A stretch of 61,537 nucleotides of DNA. Origin: Lactobacillales bacterium (GTDB taxonomy: Bacteria > Bacillota > Bacilli > Lactobacillales > Streptococcaceae). The translations under genes were made by a program, and so were the position numbers. Below the pieces are notes generated by a model. That model was not told where the DNA came from. It worked only from the letters and a program-made list of their open reading frames with translations, and ran no database searches. Positions 8,773 to 17,517 of this stretch are shown piece after piece; the stretch's first letter is position 1; each line of letters begins with the position of its first letter. The stretch lies in the NCBI GenBank assembly GCA_031261175.1, contig JAISJW010000003.1:1-61537 (forward strand). Reading direction: 5' to 3'.

Positions 8773-9576
8773 ATGAACAATATCCACATTCAATTTTTAA
8801 AAGATCTACAATCTAAACTTCCAAAAGATTCTTGCTATTCTGGAAAGATAGCAGAGCACCTATACGGAATTAGCACCATAAATTTTCTAGAGAGCGCACA
8901 CATAGCGAACCTGTATGACTTTTTTATCAATCGCAAACGAATTAAAAATCCTTTAACGAAAAAGATTGAAATTTCAAGAATGGGCTATAAGAAAAATGAA
9001 TATTTCAGAGGAATTAAATGTCATGTTCACAAGCGTTTGACGCATAATGTTATCTCAGATATCAGAGTGGTGACTCCTGAATTTTTGTATGCCGAAACAA
9101 TTCGCAGCCTTGACTTGCCGGATAAAATTCGCTACGGGGTGCGGTTGACGGGTTATACGACGCTGCGGTTCAACGAGCAGCTTGGCCTCAAGCCGATTCT
9201 CGATGCCAACTCCCGGATTCCGTACAAAACGAACAAGGTGGCCCAGCGAGTTTTGGGCAAGTTCGCTTCGCCCCCTGAGTTGCAATTGTTCATCATGCTG
9301 ATTGAACGCGGCCTGCCGCTTCCTTTGGTGAACGAAAAAATTGCGCTTCCACCGAAGTTTCCACGCAATTCAATAATTCCAGATTTTTATTGGCCCGCTC
9401 ATAATTTGGTGGTCGAATATCAGGGTAAAGATTACCACTCTGACCAAGATTCGCTCAACGATGATACGACCAAAATCAACATTTATGCAGAGCTAGGCCT
9501 TACTGTCATTCAGTTAACAAAGGACAATGTTCACCGGCTTCCGCAAATCCTTCAAGCAAATTTTTTCGCTAATTAG
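8773..9576 (+). CDS. PD-(D/E)XK nuclease-fold protein (DUF559/Vsr-like)
   Basis: A 267-residue protein. The ATG at 8773 is preferred over the upstream ATG at 8722, which lies in a repeat, because AAGGAGAA stands about 6 nt before it. The C-terminal third has a restriction-endonuclease-like core: IIPDFYWPAHNLVVEYQG supplies the Asp and the E-x-Q pair, followed by H and a LGLTVIQLT strand. The N-terminal part (about 1-140) is unrecognised and AT-richer than the rest, suggesting a mosaic. It could be an abortive-infection or DNA-repair nuclease, or a regulator acting on the repeats just upstream; both are inference. Confidence 0.7.
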   Translation: MNNIHIQFLKDLQSKLPKDSCYSGKIAEHLYGISTINFLESAHIANLYDFFINRKRIKNPLTKKIEISRMGYKKNEYFRGIKCHVHKRLTHNVISDIRVVTPEFLYAETIRSLDLPDKIRYGVRLTGYTTLRFNEQLGLKPILDANSRIPYKTNKVAQRVLGKFASPPELQLFIMLIERGLPLPLVNEKIALPPKFPRNSIIPDFYWPAHNLVVEYQGKDYHSDQDSLNDDTTKINIYAELGLTVIQLTKDNVHRLPQILQANFFAN

Positions 9577-9949
9577 CACCCGCTAATTCGGCCCGGCACC
9601 TTTCAATCCATAATTTCTGATAATCGTCATCGTTTAGGATGCGCTCGTTCAAATCCTTGATTGAAAGTTCGTCCGCCCACTCTCGGCAAGTCAAATACAA
9701 CCTCGCCAGCTCCGGCGACAACTCATCGCGATCCACCTCGACTTCAACTTCGAGCGCGCCTTGGTTCGCTAGCGCTAGAAGTCGCGCGTGTCCGTCGAGC
9801 ACGAGCCACTCCGAACCGAACTTACGAATGCAAATCGGATCATACGCATCGCCTTCGCCCAGCCAACTCTCGACCGCCTTAAGCTTCGCCACCGATATGT
9901 AAATCTGCGTCAATTTTAAATCCGCGATTTTCATCTTACCACTGCGCAT
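9569..9949 (-). CDS. ParB-like N-terminal domain protein, small
   Basis: About 126 residues, using the ATG at 9949, which has AGGA about 8 nt upstream; it overlaps the end of the nuclease lipoprotein gene by 14 nt. The segment YDPICIRKFGSEWLVLDGHARLLAL resembles the ParB/sulfiredoxin fold, with the DGHxRL signature; only the stretch VLDGHARLLAL is diagnostic. There is no helix-turn-helix domain, so it is not a partition protein. Its stop overlaps that of the convergent nuclease-fold gene. Function unknown. Confidence 0.65.
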   Translation of the reverse strand: MRSGKMKIADLKLTQIYISVAKLKAVESWLGEGDAYDPICIRKFGSEWLVLDGHARLLALANQGALEVEVEVDRDELSPELARLYLTCREWADELSIKDLNERILNDDDYQKLWIERCRAELAGAN

Positions 9950-11036
9950 TGGAATTTCCTCTGATGGGTTGACGATTGCCGGCCGCGCGCGCCGCATCCT
10001 CGGTCATATATTGGTAATTCCCCGGGTTCGTCACGCGGTGATACATAATCCCGCTCTTCGACACGTAAACATAACCCTCTTGGGCAATTGCCCAGCCACT
10101 CGGCCCGGTTTCGGTCGTCGGGTTAGCGGCCGCACTCTGACTTTGCGCCGCGTTGTCCGATTGAGCCGGAGTGGCCTCTGGTGCCGCTTCGCCAGATCCT
10201 TGCGTCGCCATTCCGGTCGCGTAATCGATATTTGCAGCCGGCGAAACGTTGTCGAGATAAACGACCGTCGCGCCACCTGCGCCTGCTTGTTCGTGTCCGC
10301 CGCCGAGTTTGATTTCAAGCGTTTGCCCGTTTTCGTCATAACCGACATAAGCTAGACGAACTTTACGTGGAAGAAGCTCCGAACCTTGATACATCGGCGT
10401 CACTTGGTAATCGAGTTTGTAATTCGGGTGAAGCGCTAGCCAGTTGTCGAGATGATTTTCGTAAAACAACATCGCATCGACGTTGCTGCCGTTCATCCCA
10501 GTTTCGCCACCCTCGTTGAAATATTTCGTTTCCGGCACGAGGTTTCGCGCCTCGTCCATCAGGCCAGAGAATTGCCAACCGACCAAGTGTCCACGGTCAA
10601 AAAGCCACGCCGTTTTCCCCGTCGAAGTCTTTAATTTGTAGTTGTGCCAGCCGACCGGATCGATGTGAAAACTACCGGTGCGCGTCCCGCTCGCCGGCTC
10701 ATCGCCATCGCTCAGCTGAATGTGCGCATCCACCGCTCGTCGCAAACCATCAAGCGGTTGCAAAACAAGCTGTTTCGCCGCATTATAAGCTAACGGCTGT
10801 TGCGGATAAGCCGTAAAGCCGTTTTCGTCCACCGCCGGTGCCGGTGCCGGTTCTGTCGGGGCAGCTTCGCTATCCGGAGTTGAAGTTTCCGGCAGTGAAG
10901 ATTCCGGACTTGCCTCTTTTACGGTTTTCGCTGCGCTGTCGAGCGTCTTGTCGAGAGCCTCGTTCGCTGCGTCCGTGCAGCCCGTCAAGACGGCTAAAAG
11001 CAAGGTTGCTGTGATTAATAATTTTAATTTTTTCAT
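9936..11036 (-). CDS. EndA-type DNA/RNA non-specific endonuclease lipoprotein
   Basis: A beta-beta-alpha-metal nuclease exposed on the cell surface. The start at 11036 gives a lipoprotein signal peptide (MKKLKLLITATLLLAVLTGC), unlike the upstream in-frame codon. After an Ala/Glu/Pro linker the nuclease core shows LFDRGHLVGWQFSG (catalytic DRGH) and a following Asn/Gly-rich NEGGETGMNGSN. The C-terminal module (SKSGIMYHRVTN...) resembles the Ada-like GxxYHxxxC domain but lacks cysteines. In streptococci EndA degrades one strand during transformation; ComC nearby supports such a role, but nutrient or eDNA degradation is equally possible. Confidence 0.85.
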   Translation of the reverse strand: MKKLKLLITATLLLAVLTGCTDAANEALDKTLDSAAKTVKEASPESSLPETSTPDSEAAPTEPAPAPAVDENGFTAYPQQPLAYNAAKQLVLQPLDGLRRAVDAHIQLSDGDEPASGTRTGSFHIDPVGWHNYKLKTSTGKTAWLFDRGHLVGWQFSGLMDEARNLVPETKYFNEGGETGMNGSNVDAMLFYENHLDNWLALHPNYKLDYQVTPMYQGSELLPRKVRLAYVGYDENGQTLEIKLGGGHEQAGAGGATVVYLDNVSPAANIDYATGMATQGSGEAAPEATPAQSDNAAQSQSAAANPTTETGPSGWAIAQEGYVYVSKSGIMYHRVTNPGNYQYMTEDAARAAGNRQPIRGNSNAQW

Positions 11037-11052
11037 GCCTTTATTATACCAA

Positions 11053-11084
11053 AAAAAGCCCCGACCGGATGGTCTGAGCTTTAT
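11053..11084 (-). terminator. Terminator of the ten-gene TerY-P operon
   Basis: Minus-strand hairpin just inside/after the stop of the last operon gene: AAAGCTCAGACC and GGTCGGGGCTTT arms, followed by a T-run. The first 15 bp on the plus strand (AAAAAGCCCCGACCG, 11053-11067) recur exactly in the fhs terminator at 24596-24610, at the other side of the operon. Confidence 0.85.
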
Positions 11085-11086
11085 TT

Positions 11087-13153
11087 TTAATTCTCCTTTG
11101 AGTCCCAAATATCATCACTTTCTTCCAGTGAAATTTCTTTTTGTCCTAGGATTCTTCTTACAACATTTTCATCATTAATATTCCCTATCATACGAGCGGA
11201 TCCTGGGGTTGGTCTGCCCGTCGTAATTCTGTGTTGTGCTTCTTCCCATATCATATTTATATGATTTAATTCCATTACTTTGCTGTTGGCATCGCCGTCA
11301 CCTTGGGCAGCTGCTAATTTATACCATTTAAGCGCTTCGGTAATATTATGCGGAGTTCCTTCGCCGTTTTCATAAAACATTCCGGCATTGTACTGTCCAT
11401 CAACCGAACCTAATTGGGCCGCCTTCAAAGTCCATTCTAAAGCTTTAGCAGGATCGCTATCGACACCCAATCCTTCTCGGTAAATTTTAGCGAGACCAAG
11501 CATTGCGAAGTCATCACCTTGAGCTGCAGCTCTCTCATTTAATTCTATTGCTTTTTGATAATTAACAGGTACACCTTCCCCAGATAAATAAGAGTTAGCA
11601 AGGTTTTGTTGGGCAATTATATCCCCGTTATCCGCAGCCCTAGTCCACCAATAAATGCCAAGTTCTATATTTTCATCGACACCTTCTCCAACATAATACC
11701 TATTCCCAAGATCGCATTGAGCAATACCAGAATTGTTTTTACCGGAATCAGCCAATTCAAAAAGTTCAAAATTATTCATATAATCTCTCAAAGTTGTCTT
11801 GCTACCATAGGGGTTAGTTGCTTTTTTATTTGCTAATCCTAATAATTGCTTAGCTATTTTATTTCTTGATTTAGCAGCTTCGCTCCACCAATACACAGCT
11901 TTTTCGTCAGAGCGCTCAACCCCATCACCTCTTGCATAAAGTGAACCTAAATTACATTGCGCCATATCCGACCCAAGTTCAGCAGATCTTTGATACATAT
12001 CTGCAGCTTTTGTTAAATTAATCTCAAAACCTTGCTCACCAGTTTCAAAACATCCGCCAAGGTTATTGAACGAATCCTCTTCGAAACCGCCTTTTTTTAG
12101 TAATTTTATACTTTGTTTTCCTTGCTTCAGGCCGCCCTTAGCTGCCGCTTCATACAATTTTAGCGCTTTTTCGCTATTTTTTTCTATCCCCAAACCTAAA
12201 GCGTACGCATTACCTAATGCTAATTGCGCATCGGGATCTCCTTGATCTGCAGCTTTTTTATACCAATATACCGCTTCATCGAAGCTTTGTTCTACACCTT
12301 CTCCACGGTAATAATACGTTGCCAAATTATTCTGGGCAATTGCATTACCTGACTCGGCTGCTTTCAAATACCAATCAATCGCAATCGACGTATCGGATTG
12401 AACCCCTACTCCCTCGGCATATAAATACCCTAGATTAGATTGCGCATTTGGATTGCCTTGTTCAGCTGCTTTTGATAGCCACTTCAATGCCTTGTCATAA
12501 TCCTGTGAAACTAATTGCCCCACCAAATAAGCGAAGCCAATGTCCGACTGACATTCAGCATCGCCATCTAATGCATGGGCTAAAGCGTAATAGAAATTAG
12601 CTTTTATCTCATCTTTTTTTGTTCCAAGACCTTCTTCGTAATGCTCTGCTAAATCATAAACTGCCCCCGCGAATACTTCGCGTTCAGCGATCTGCTTAAT
12701 CCAATAAAAAGATTTATCGTAATCGATATCGGTTCCCAAGCCTTTTCGATACATCGTAGCTAAATTCCACTGCCCGTTTGAATGACCTTCTTCAGCCGAC
12801 TCCTTTAACAATTGAAATGCTTTCTCTAGATCCTGCTCAACTACATCCGCCGCATCGCGATAGGCAATTGCAAGATTAGTTTTTCCCATTCTACTACCTA
12901 ATTCGGCAGCTTTCTGATTTAATTCGAAGCTCTTAACCCCATCTTTTTCTACACCTCTACCGGTTACATACATCCACGCTAATTTGGCAACCGCATCCGA
13001 GTTTCCTTCTTCAGCACTTTTTTGGTAGCACTCAAAAGCTGCTTCGTAGTCTTCGACATCATATAACTCATTACCGCGTTCAAGCATTATCTCACCATTA
13101 TCAGTGTCTAGCCACTCAAAGCTTTCTGACTCAGGTGTATTCTCAAAATACAT
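11087..13153 (-). CDS. Large Sel1-like repeat protein, last gene of TerY-P operon
   Basis: About 688 residues. The ATG at 13153 is chosen because AGGAG lies about 9 nt upstream; the ATG at 13162 is too close to it. Nearly the whole length is made of about fifteen 36-residue Sel1/TPR-like units with the pattern AQxNLGxxYxxGxGV followed by A-xxWxxKAAexG. Such solenoids act as scaffolds for protein partners, often in signalling or secretion. No signal peptide or membrane helix. As the last gene of a kinase/phosphatase/helicase operon it is a likely adaptor. Confidence 0.9.
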   Translation of the reverse strand: MYFENTPESESFEWLDTDNGEIMLERGNELYDVEDYEAAFECYQKSAEEGNSDAVAKLAWMYVTGRGVEKDGVKSFELNQKAAELGSRMGKTNLAIAYRDAADVVEQDLEKAFQLLKESAEEGHSNGQWNLATMYRKGLGTDIDYDKSFYWIKQIAEREVFAGAVYDLAEHYEEGLGTKKDEIKANFYYALAHALDGDAECQSDIGFAYLVGQLVSQDYDKALKWLSKAAEQGNPNAQSNLGYLYAEGVGVQSDTSIAIDWYLKAAESGNAIAQNNLATYYYRGEGVEQSFDEAVYWYKKAADQGDPDAQLALGNAYALGLGIEKNSEKALKLYEAAAKGGLKQGKQSIKLLKKGGFEEDSFNNLGGCFETGEQGFEINLTKAADMYQRSAELGSDMAQCNLGSLYARGDGVERSDEKAVYWWSEAAKSRNKIAKQLLGLANKKATNPYGSKTTLRDYMNNFELFELADSGKNNSGIAQCDLGNRYYVGEGVDENIELGIYWWTRAADNGDIIAQQNLANSYLSGEGVPVNYQKAIELNERAAAQGDDFAMLGLAKIYREGLGVDSDPAKALEWTLKAAQLGSVDGQYNAGMFYENGEGTPHNITEALKWYKLAAAQGDGDANSKVMELNHINMIWEEAQHRITTGRPTPGSARMIGNINDENVVRRILGQKEISLEESDDIWDSKEN

Positions 13154-13165
13154 ATTTGTCATCTC

Positions 13166-14065
13166 CTATTTAAGATTTGTTTTTGCAATTAATATAGTCC
13201 TAAAATCATCATCTTTAACATAAGTTGTGCAAGGAAATTTCCCTATTCCAAGTAATGCCATCCGATATCTAACTTCCGTTGTATACCTCGTTTGACCAAC
13301 AGATAACTTTGCGTTTAATCTATTCTCTTTATAAAAATAGTTATTGGTTACAGAAGTACATTTAGGCAAGCCAACATATCCCTCGCTTGGTTTATATAAA
13401 AGCAACGAATCTTCATCTGTCATTCCAAAGTATTGGTAATTTACTAAATTGCCACTTTCAATCGTTGAATGAGCATAGGTAGGATCAAAATGATACCACT
13501 CACCTTCTAGCTTTGCCATAACCCAAGCGTGCAACTCGCCCTCGGCATTGCCAGTTACATATAGAGATTCTATCCCTACTTTCTGCAGCAATAGTTGCAT
13601 TCCACGGGCAAATCCCGCACACACTGCTTTCGAATGAATAAAAACACCTTCGATTGTTTGATGAAAAAATTCATTAGTTTCTGGTTGTCTATCTTTTCCA
13701 TAATCTATACTTTTACAGACCAGCTCATAGGCATATTTTACTTTTTGATAATCAGATAATCCAAACACTTTTTCTTTGTATTTTTTTACTATCGCTTTCA
13801 TTTTAGGCAATTGCTTTTTTATCTCTTCGACTTTATTATAGTATCGAAATTGGATAGTTCCATTGTTAGAAAAATTCAGCAAACCTCCAAACCAATAAAT
13901 TTCCGGATGATCAGCGGATATACATTCCACTATTTTTCTACATTCATCATAGTTTAAATTTTTATTTATGCTGATTTTGTCTTCGAGCTTTCGAATCTTT
14001 ACATAAAATGCATCATAAATTTTTTGATGCTTCGTTTCGAGCGTGCTACGTGCATAATATTCCAT
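13166..14065 (-). CDS. Transglutaminase-like cysteine protease-fold protein
   Basis: A 299-residue cytosolic protein with a transglutaminase-like core at about 145-215. The triad is visible: Cys in KAVCAGFARGMQ, His in GELHAWVMAK and Asp in WYHFDPTYA. The N-terminal 130 residues are helical and charged. Such domains may act as peptidases, cross-linking enzymes or non-catalytic binders; the intact triad suggests activity. It starts 4 nt after the zinc-protein gene and ends 12 nt before the Sel1 gene. Substrate unknown; cleavage of an operon partner upon phage attack is a guess. Confidence 0.85.
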   Translation of the reverse strand: MEYYARSTLETKHQKIYDAFYVKIRKLEDKISINKNLNYDECRKIVECISADHPEIYWFGGLLNFSNNGTIQFRYYNKVEEIKKQLPKMKAIVKKYKEKVFGLSDYQKVKYAYELVCKSIDYGKDRQPETNEFFHQTIEGVFIHSKAVCAGFARGMQLLLQKVGIESLYVTGNAEGELHAWVMAKLEGEWYHFDPTYAHSTIESGNLVNYQYFGMTDEDSLLLYKPSEGYVGLPKCTSVTNNYFYKENRLNAKLSVGQTRYTTEVRYRMALLGIGKFPCTTYVKDDDFRTILIAKTNLK

Positions 14066-14069
14066 TTAA

Positions 14070-14426
14070 TTACATAGCTCCACCGGCTACATCAATTTCT
14101 CCACGTACTAATTCTGATGCATCCGTTCTAGTGCCACACCAAGCGCAAGTAATTGATTCATTATCGATATGACAATTCAGCTTTCCGCAAGAACAAAAAA
14201 ACACACCAGGTCGTTCGCAATGAGGACAGCCAGGATAATCATTAGTGAAATAACTCAATTTAAGCGATTTCGTTGTATCTTCATATCCTTCTAACTCCAA
14301 AGCGGCTTCTGGCAATTTAAATGCCCAAGTACCCACATATTCATTTTCATTTAGCGGATCTATTCTTACTCCAAATAAATCTTTGGTTTTGCTACAACGA
14401 GAAAACACTACTTTTGGCTCTAACAT
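14070..14426 (-). CDS. Stand-alone TerY-C-like metal-binding protein
   Basis: A 118-residue protein whose C-terminal half is a zinc ribbon: CPHCERPGVFFCSCGKLNC, then CAWC. This spacing matches the TerY-C metal-binding domain that is normally fused to the C-terminus of TerY VWA proteins. The VWA protein of this operon lacks such a tail, so the domain may be supplied in trans here. N-terminal half is unrecognised. GGAGG lies 7 nt before the ATG. Assignment to TerY-C is from memory of the motif, not a profile search. Confidence 0.7.
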   Translation of the reverse strand: MLEPKVVFSRCSKTKDLFGVRIDPLNENEYVGTWAFKLPEAALELEGYEDTTKSLKLSYFTNDYPGCPHCERPGVFFCSCGKLNCHIDNESITCAWCGTRTDASELVRGEIDVAGGAM

Positions 14427-14439
14427 AAGGAATCCTCCT

Positions 14440-16695
14440 TTAATCTAATAATTCAATATCCATGAAATAATCTTTGTAATATTCGTCAAGTATTTGGTGT
14501 TTCTTTCCTTGATAACCTATTATCAATTTTTCTCTAGCTCTACTAAATGATACATAAGTAAGGTTATTTTGATTCTCTTTGTCCGTTTCATATTCACTAT
14601 CGAAATTAAAAGCGGGCACTATTACCTCGTCAAATTCTAAACCTTTTATCTGATAACGGTTAGAAAGATAAATTTTACCTCTTTCTACACCTGAAAATTT
14701 ACCCTTCAAAATTTCAATAGGTGTAATTCCAAGAGTGATAAGGCATGTTTTTAGTTCACTCTTAGTTTTTCGATCATGTGCATTAACTACCATTAGAATA
14801 GAATCATTATTTTTAACACCGTCCAGGGCAAACCGGGCAAAATTTTGAACATTGGCTTCAATTATTTGGACCGTATCACTTGAACTTTCTTTTGAATTAA
14901 TTGTTTCATTCGGCGTATCATCGTTAATCAATCGACCCGCGAAATCTGCTATCGCTTTACTATTTCTCATATTATCAGGTAAAGTTTCAGTATTAGCTTT
15001 AGTCATCCTGACCCCTAATTGCTTCCAAGTGAAATCTTTTCGATAAATTTTTTGATTTTCATCCCCTACGATGACTACTTGAGTTGCATTTGCTCCAGAA
15101 TTTTCTTGCTTTAATTTAAGTAGGAATCTAATTGCTATTAAATCAAGATCTTGCGATTCATCAATACCTATAAATGCATATTTAGGTAAATCATTTTTCT
15201 CATATAGCCATCTATAAGCATCATTAATTGAATAACGATTATTTTCTCTTAACAACGCTCTGAACTGAGCAAATATATCAAAAATTATTGCTCTGTCATC
15301 TTTAGTCGGGATAATTTTTCCTCCGCGTCCTGTACGTTGGACCTCGAGATAGGTATCTTTATCCGCTTTTGTTACACCTTCTATTTCTACTCTAGATTCT
15401 ATAAAGGTAAATTCATCTTCTAGAAATTTAACTATTTCCTCGTTAAATTGATTCAAAAATCTATTATTACTCTTTTCATGGTTTGCTTTCAAGTTAGCTA
15501 TTGCCTGTTTAACGTAATCTAGACGGCCTAATTGCTTGGTTTTCCAAGTTCCAATAGAATAACAAATGCTCAACTTAGGATAATATTTCTTCATCAAGTC
15601 ATACATGTATTTATCAATGCTAACTACTTCGATTTTATTATTGTAGCATGCGTTATTCACTATGTTTTGAGAATATTGTCTCAACGTTGGATTGAAGCAT
15701 ACGATTATAGCCTTGTTTTCACTCGCGAACAAATCCGTCGATTCATCAACGTTTTTCATCGCCTTAGCAATAAGACATAATGTCTTGCCACTACCCGCAC
15801 ATCCACGGACTTGAACGAATTCTTGCTTATTTTCGATAGCGCGAAGTTGACTAGTTGTAGCATTCCCACCTCCGGTTAAAGCTTTATTTATCCAATCGTT
15901 TTCGGATAATATTTCCATGACTTTTTCGGAAACTACTTTAACTTCAGTTTCTAGTTCTGCTTTTTTCTCTTTAATTTTTTCTGTTTTTTGTTCGAAATAC
16001 TGTGTCGTAATTTTCTCTGTTTGCTCAACAGCTTCATCACTTTCGATATCAATTCCTTTATTTTTTAGAAATTCCGAAAATTCATCTCTAACTTTTTTCA
16101 TATCCGTTTCAATCGAAATAGCTTTTTCGTTGAAATCATCGGTTTGCTTTTTGGCATCTTTAATTAATCTTTCGGCAGCCTCTTTCTCTTGCGCATCTAT
16201 ATCAACTAAATTTAGTTTAGTTTGCAGCTCTTGAATTTCTTCATCTTCTTCTTGAATAAATACTGTTCCCTCAATATCAATAGTACTGATATAATCAGAA
16301 TCAATGTACTTTTCAATTAAATATCTAAAAAATCGATCTAAATTTCGAAGCGCTTCGAAAGCCTCGTCTAAATCAACAACATCAGAATGCAAAGCGTTAT
16401 TGCCAGCTTTTCTGATCTGATGCAATTTAGAAAGTATAGATTCACTAAACTCCTTGCGGACTTTAAACCAATCTATTAGATCAATTAATTTATCCGAGTT
16501 AGAAACAACCGCACCTTTACTTCTCATTATCTTCTTAAGCGATGTTTCGATGATTTTTCGAGAACGCGAAAGAGCGATATCCGGATCACTAATTATTAAT
16601 TTTCTAGTAGAATTTATTTCTTTAGAATGATCTTTACCTACTAAATTTTTTAAATCATTCGCATATAACTCAAAAAAATCAAAATATCTATACAT
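14440..16695 (-). CDS. UvrD/Rep-like SF1 helicase with DUF4145-like N-terminus
   Basis: A 751-residue predicted 3'-5' DNA helicase/translocase. Residues about 30-130 resemble DUF4145 (RKIIETSLKKIM..., LHQIRKAGNNALHSD), a domain attached to restriction and defence proteins. A coiled coil follows (about 150-265). The motor has Walker A GCAGSGKT (298-305), Walker B IDESQD (511-516), motif III GDENQKIY (544-551) and C-terminal QIKGLEFDEV and YVSFSRARE. It has GGAG 7 nt before the start and lies 18 nt after the preceding gene. A DNA-acting effector arm of the operon is likely. Confidence 0.9.
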   Translation of the reverse strand: MYRYFDFFELYANDLKNLVGKDHSKEINSTRKLIISDPDIALSRSRKIIETSLKKIMRSKGAVVSNSDKLIDLIDWFKVRKEFSESILSKLHQIRKAGNNALHSDVVDLDEAFEALRNLDRFFRYLIEKYIDSDYISTIDIEGTVFIQEEDEEIQELQTKLNLVDIDAQEKEAAERLIKDAKKQTDDFNEKAISIETDMKKVRDEFSEFLKNKGIDIESDEAVEQTEKITTQYFEQKTEKIKEKKAELETEVKVVSEKVMEILSENDWINKALTGGGNATTSQLRAIENKQEFVQVRGCAGSGKTLCLIAKAMKNVDESTDLFASENKAIIVCFNPTLRQYSQNIVNNACYNNKIEVVSIDKYMYDLMKKYYPKLSICYSIGTWKTKQLGRLDYVKQAIANLKANHEKSNNRFLNQFNEEIVKFLEDEFTFIESRVEIEGVTKADKDTYLEVQRTGRGGKIIPTKDDRAIIFDIFAQFRALLRENNRYSINDAYRWLYEKNDLPKYAFIGIDESQDLDLIAIRFLLKLKQENSGANATQVVIVGDENQKIYRKDFTWKQLGVRMTKANTETLPDNMRNSKAIADFAGRLINDDTPNETINSKESSSDTVQIIEANVQNFARFALDGVKNNDSILMVVNAHDRKTKSELKTCLITLGITPIEILKGKFSGVERGKIYLSNRYQIKGLEFDEVIVPAFNFDSEYETDKENQNNLTYVSFSRAREKLIIGYQGKKHQILDEYYKDYFMDIELLD

Positions 16696-16713
16696 GTTTT
16701 TTCTCCAATAAAG

Positions 16714-17517
16714 TTAACTGTCTCTTCTGTAAACATCTGGGGCAATAACTGCGCTATTCTTTATGCGAGCGCGCGCTTTTCCTGCTCGCTCCAATCCAGG
16801 ATTAAAGGCGCTATCCTGTTGGGCTTTGAAATACCAAGAAGCCGCTTCTGTCAGGTTTTTATTTATTCCAATCCCTTTTTCAAACATAAAGCCGACAGCA
16901 TATGAAGAACACTTATCTTTTCCGTCTTTTGCTGCCACTCTGTGATATTGGAAGTTAGCTTGTTGAATATTTTCTATACCATTATTAATATTTATATCCA
17001 GTTGAGTTAAACGTTTAAATACTTGAACAGAAAAATCAGCGAATTTATCATCATTAGTTTTTTCTAAATTTTCAATTTTAGCACTCAATTCATCCAATAA
17101 TTCTTGATTTTTAGCTTCTACCTGGTCTAACGCCTCTTGGTACTTGCCAAGTGCTCCTCCAATATGGGCAACAACTGTATCAACACTGCTTTTCATATTT
17201 GCAATTGCATGATCCACTTCTCCTTTGAATCCAGAAGTCGACTCTTTAGCTAATAAAATCTCTTTACACAAAGACGATGTTTCTTCCTTGATCTCTCCTA
17301 CCAAATTAATCGTATCGACTTTGAACCCTTCGATAGTATTATCAAAATGATCGTTTTGCTCATTGTTTTTTTTATCAACAATTTTTGAAACATCTTTTGG
17401 AATTGCCGCTAATTTTTCTTGTGTCTTTTTTAACTCATCAATCAATCCAGAAGATGATAAAATTCCTTTTCGAAAATTCTCTATATCTTTTTCTAAACTT
17501 TCAATGGTCTCATTCAT
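16714..17517 (-). CDS. Coiled-coil protein with C-terminal Sel1-like unit
   Basis: A 267-residue protein, mainly coiled coil (about 1-185, heptads rich in Glu, Lys, Asp and Ile), ending in one or two Sel1-like units (CSSYAVGFMFEKGIGIN, then AASWYFKAQQD). Its ATG directly abuts the TAA of the RecQ-like gene, so the two are translationally coupled. It may oligomerise and bridge the helicase to other Sel1-type parts such as the large repeat protein at the operon's end. No enzyme motif is visible. Confidence 0.75.
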   Translation of the reverse strand: MNETIESLEKDIENFRKGILSSSGLIDELKKTQEKLAAIPKDVSKIVDKKNNEQNDHFDNTIEGFKVDTINLVGEIKEETSSLCKEILLAKESTSGFKGEVDHAIANMKSSVDTVVAHIGGALGKYQEALDQVEAKNQELLDELSAKIENLEKTNDDKFADFSVQVFKRLTQLDININNGIENIQQANFQYHRVAAKDGKDKCSSYAVGFMFEKGIGINKNLTEAASWYFKAQQDSAFNPGLERAGKARARIKNSAVIAPDVYRRDS

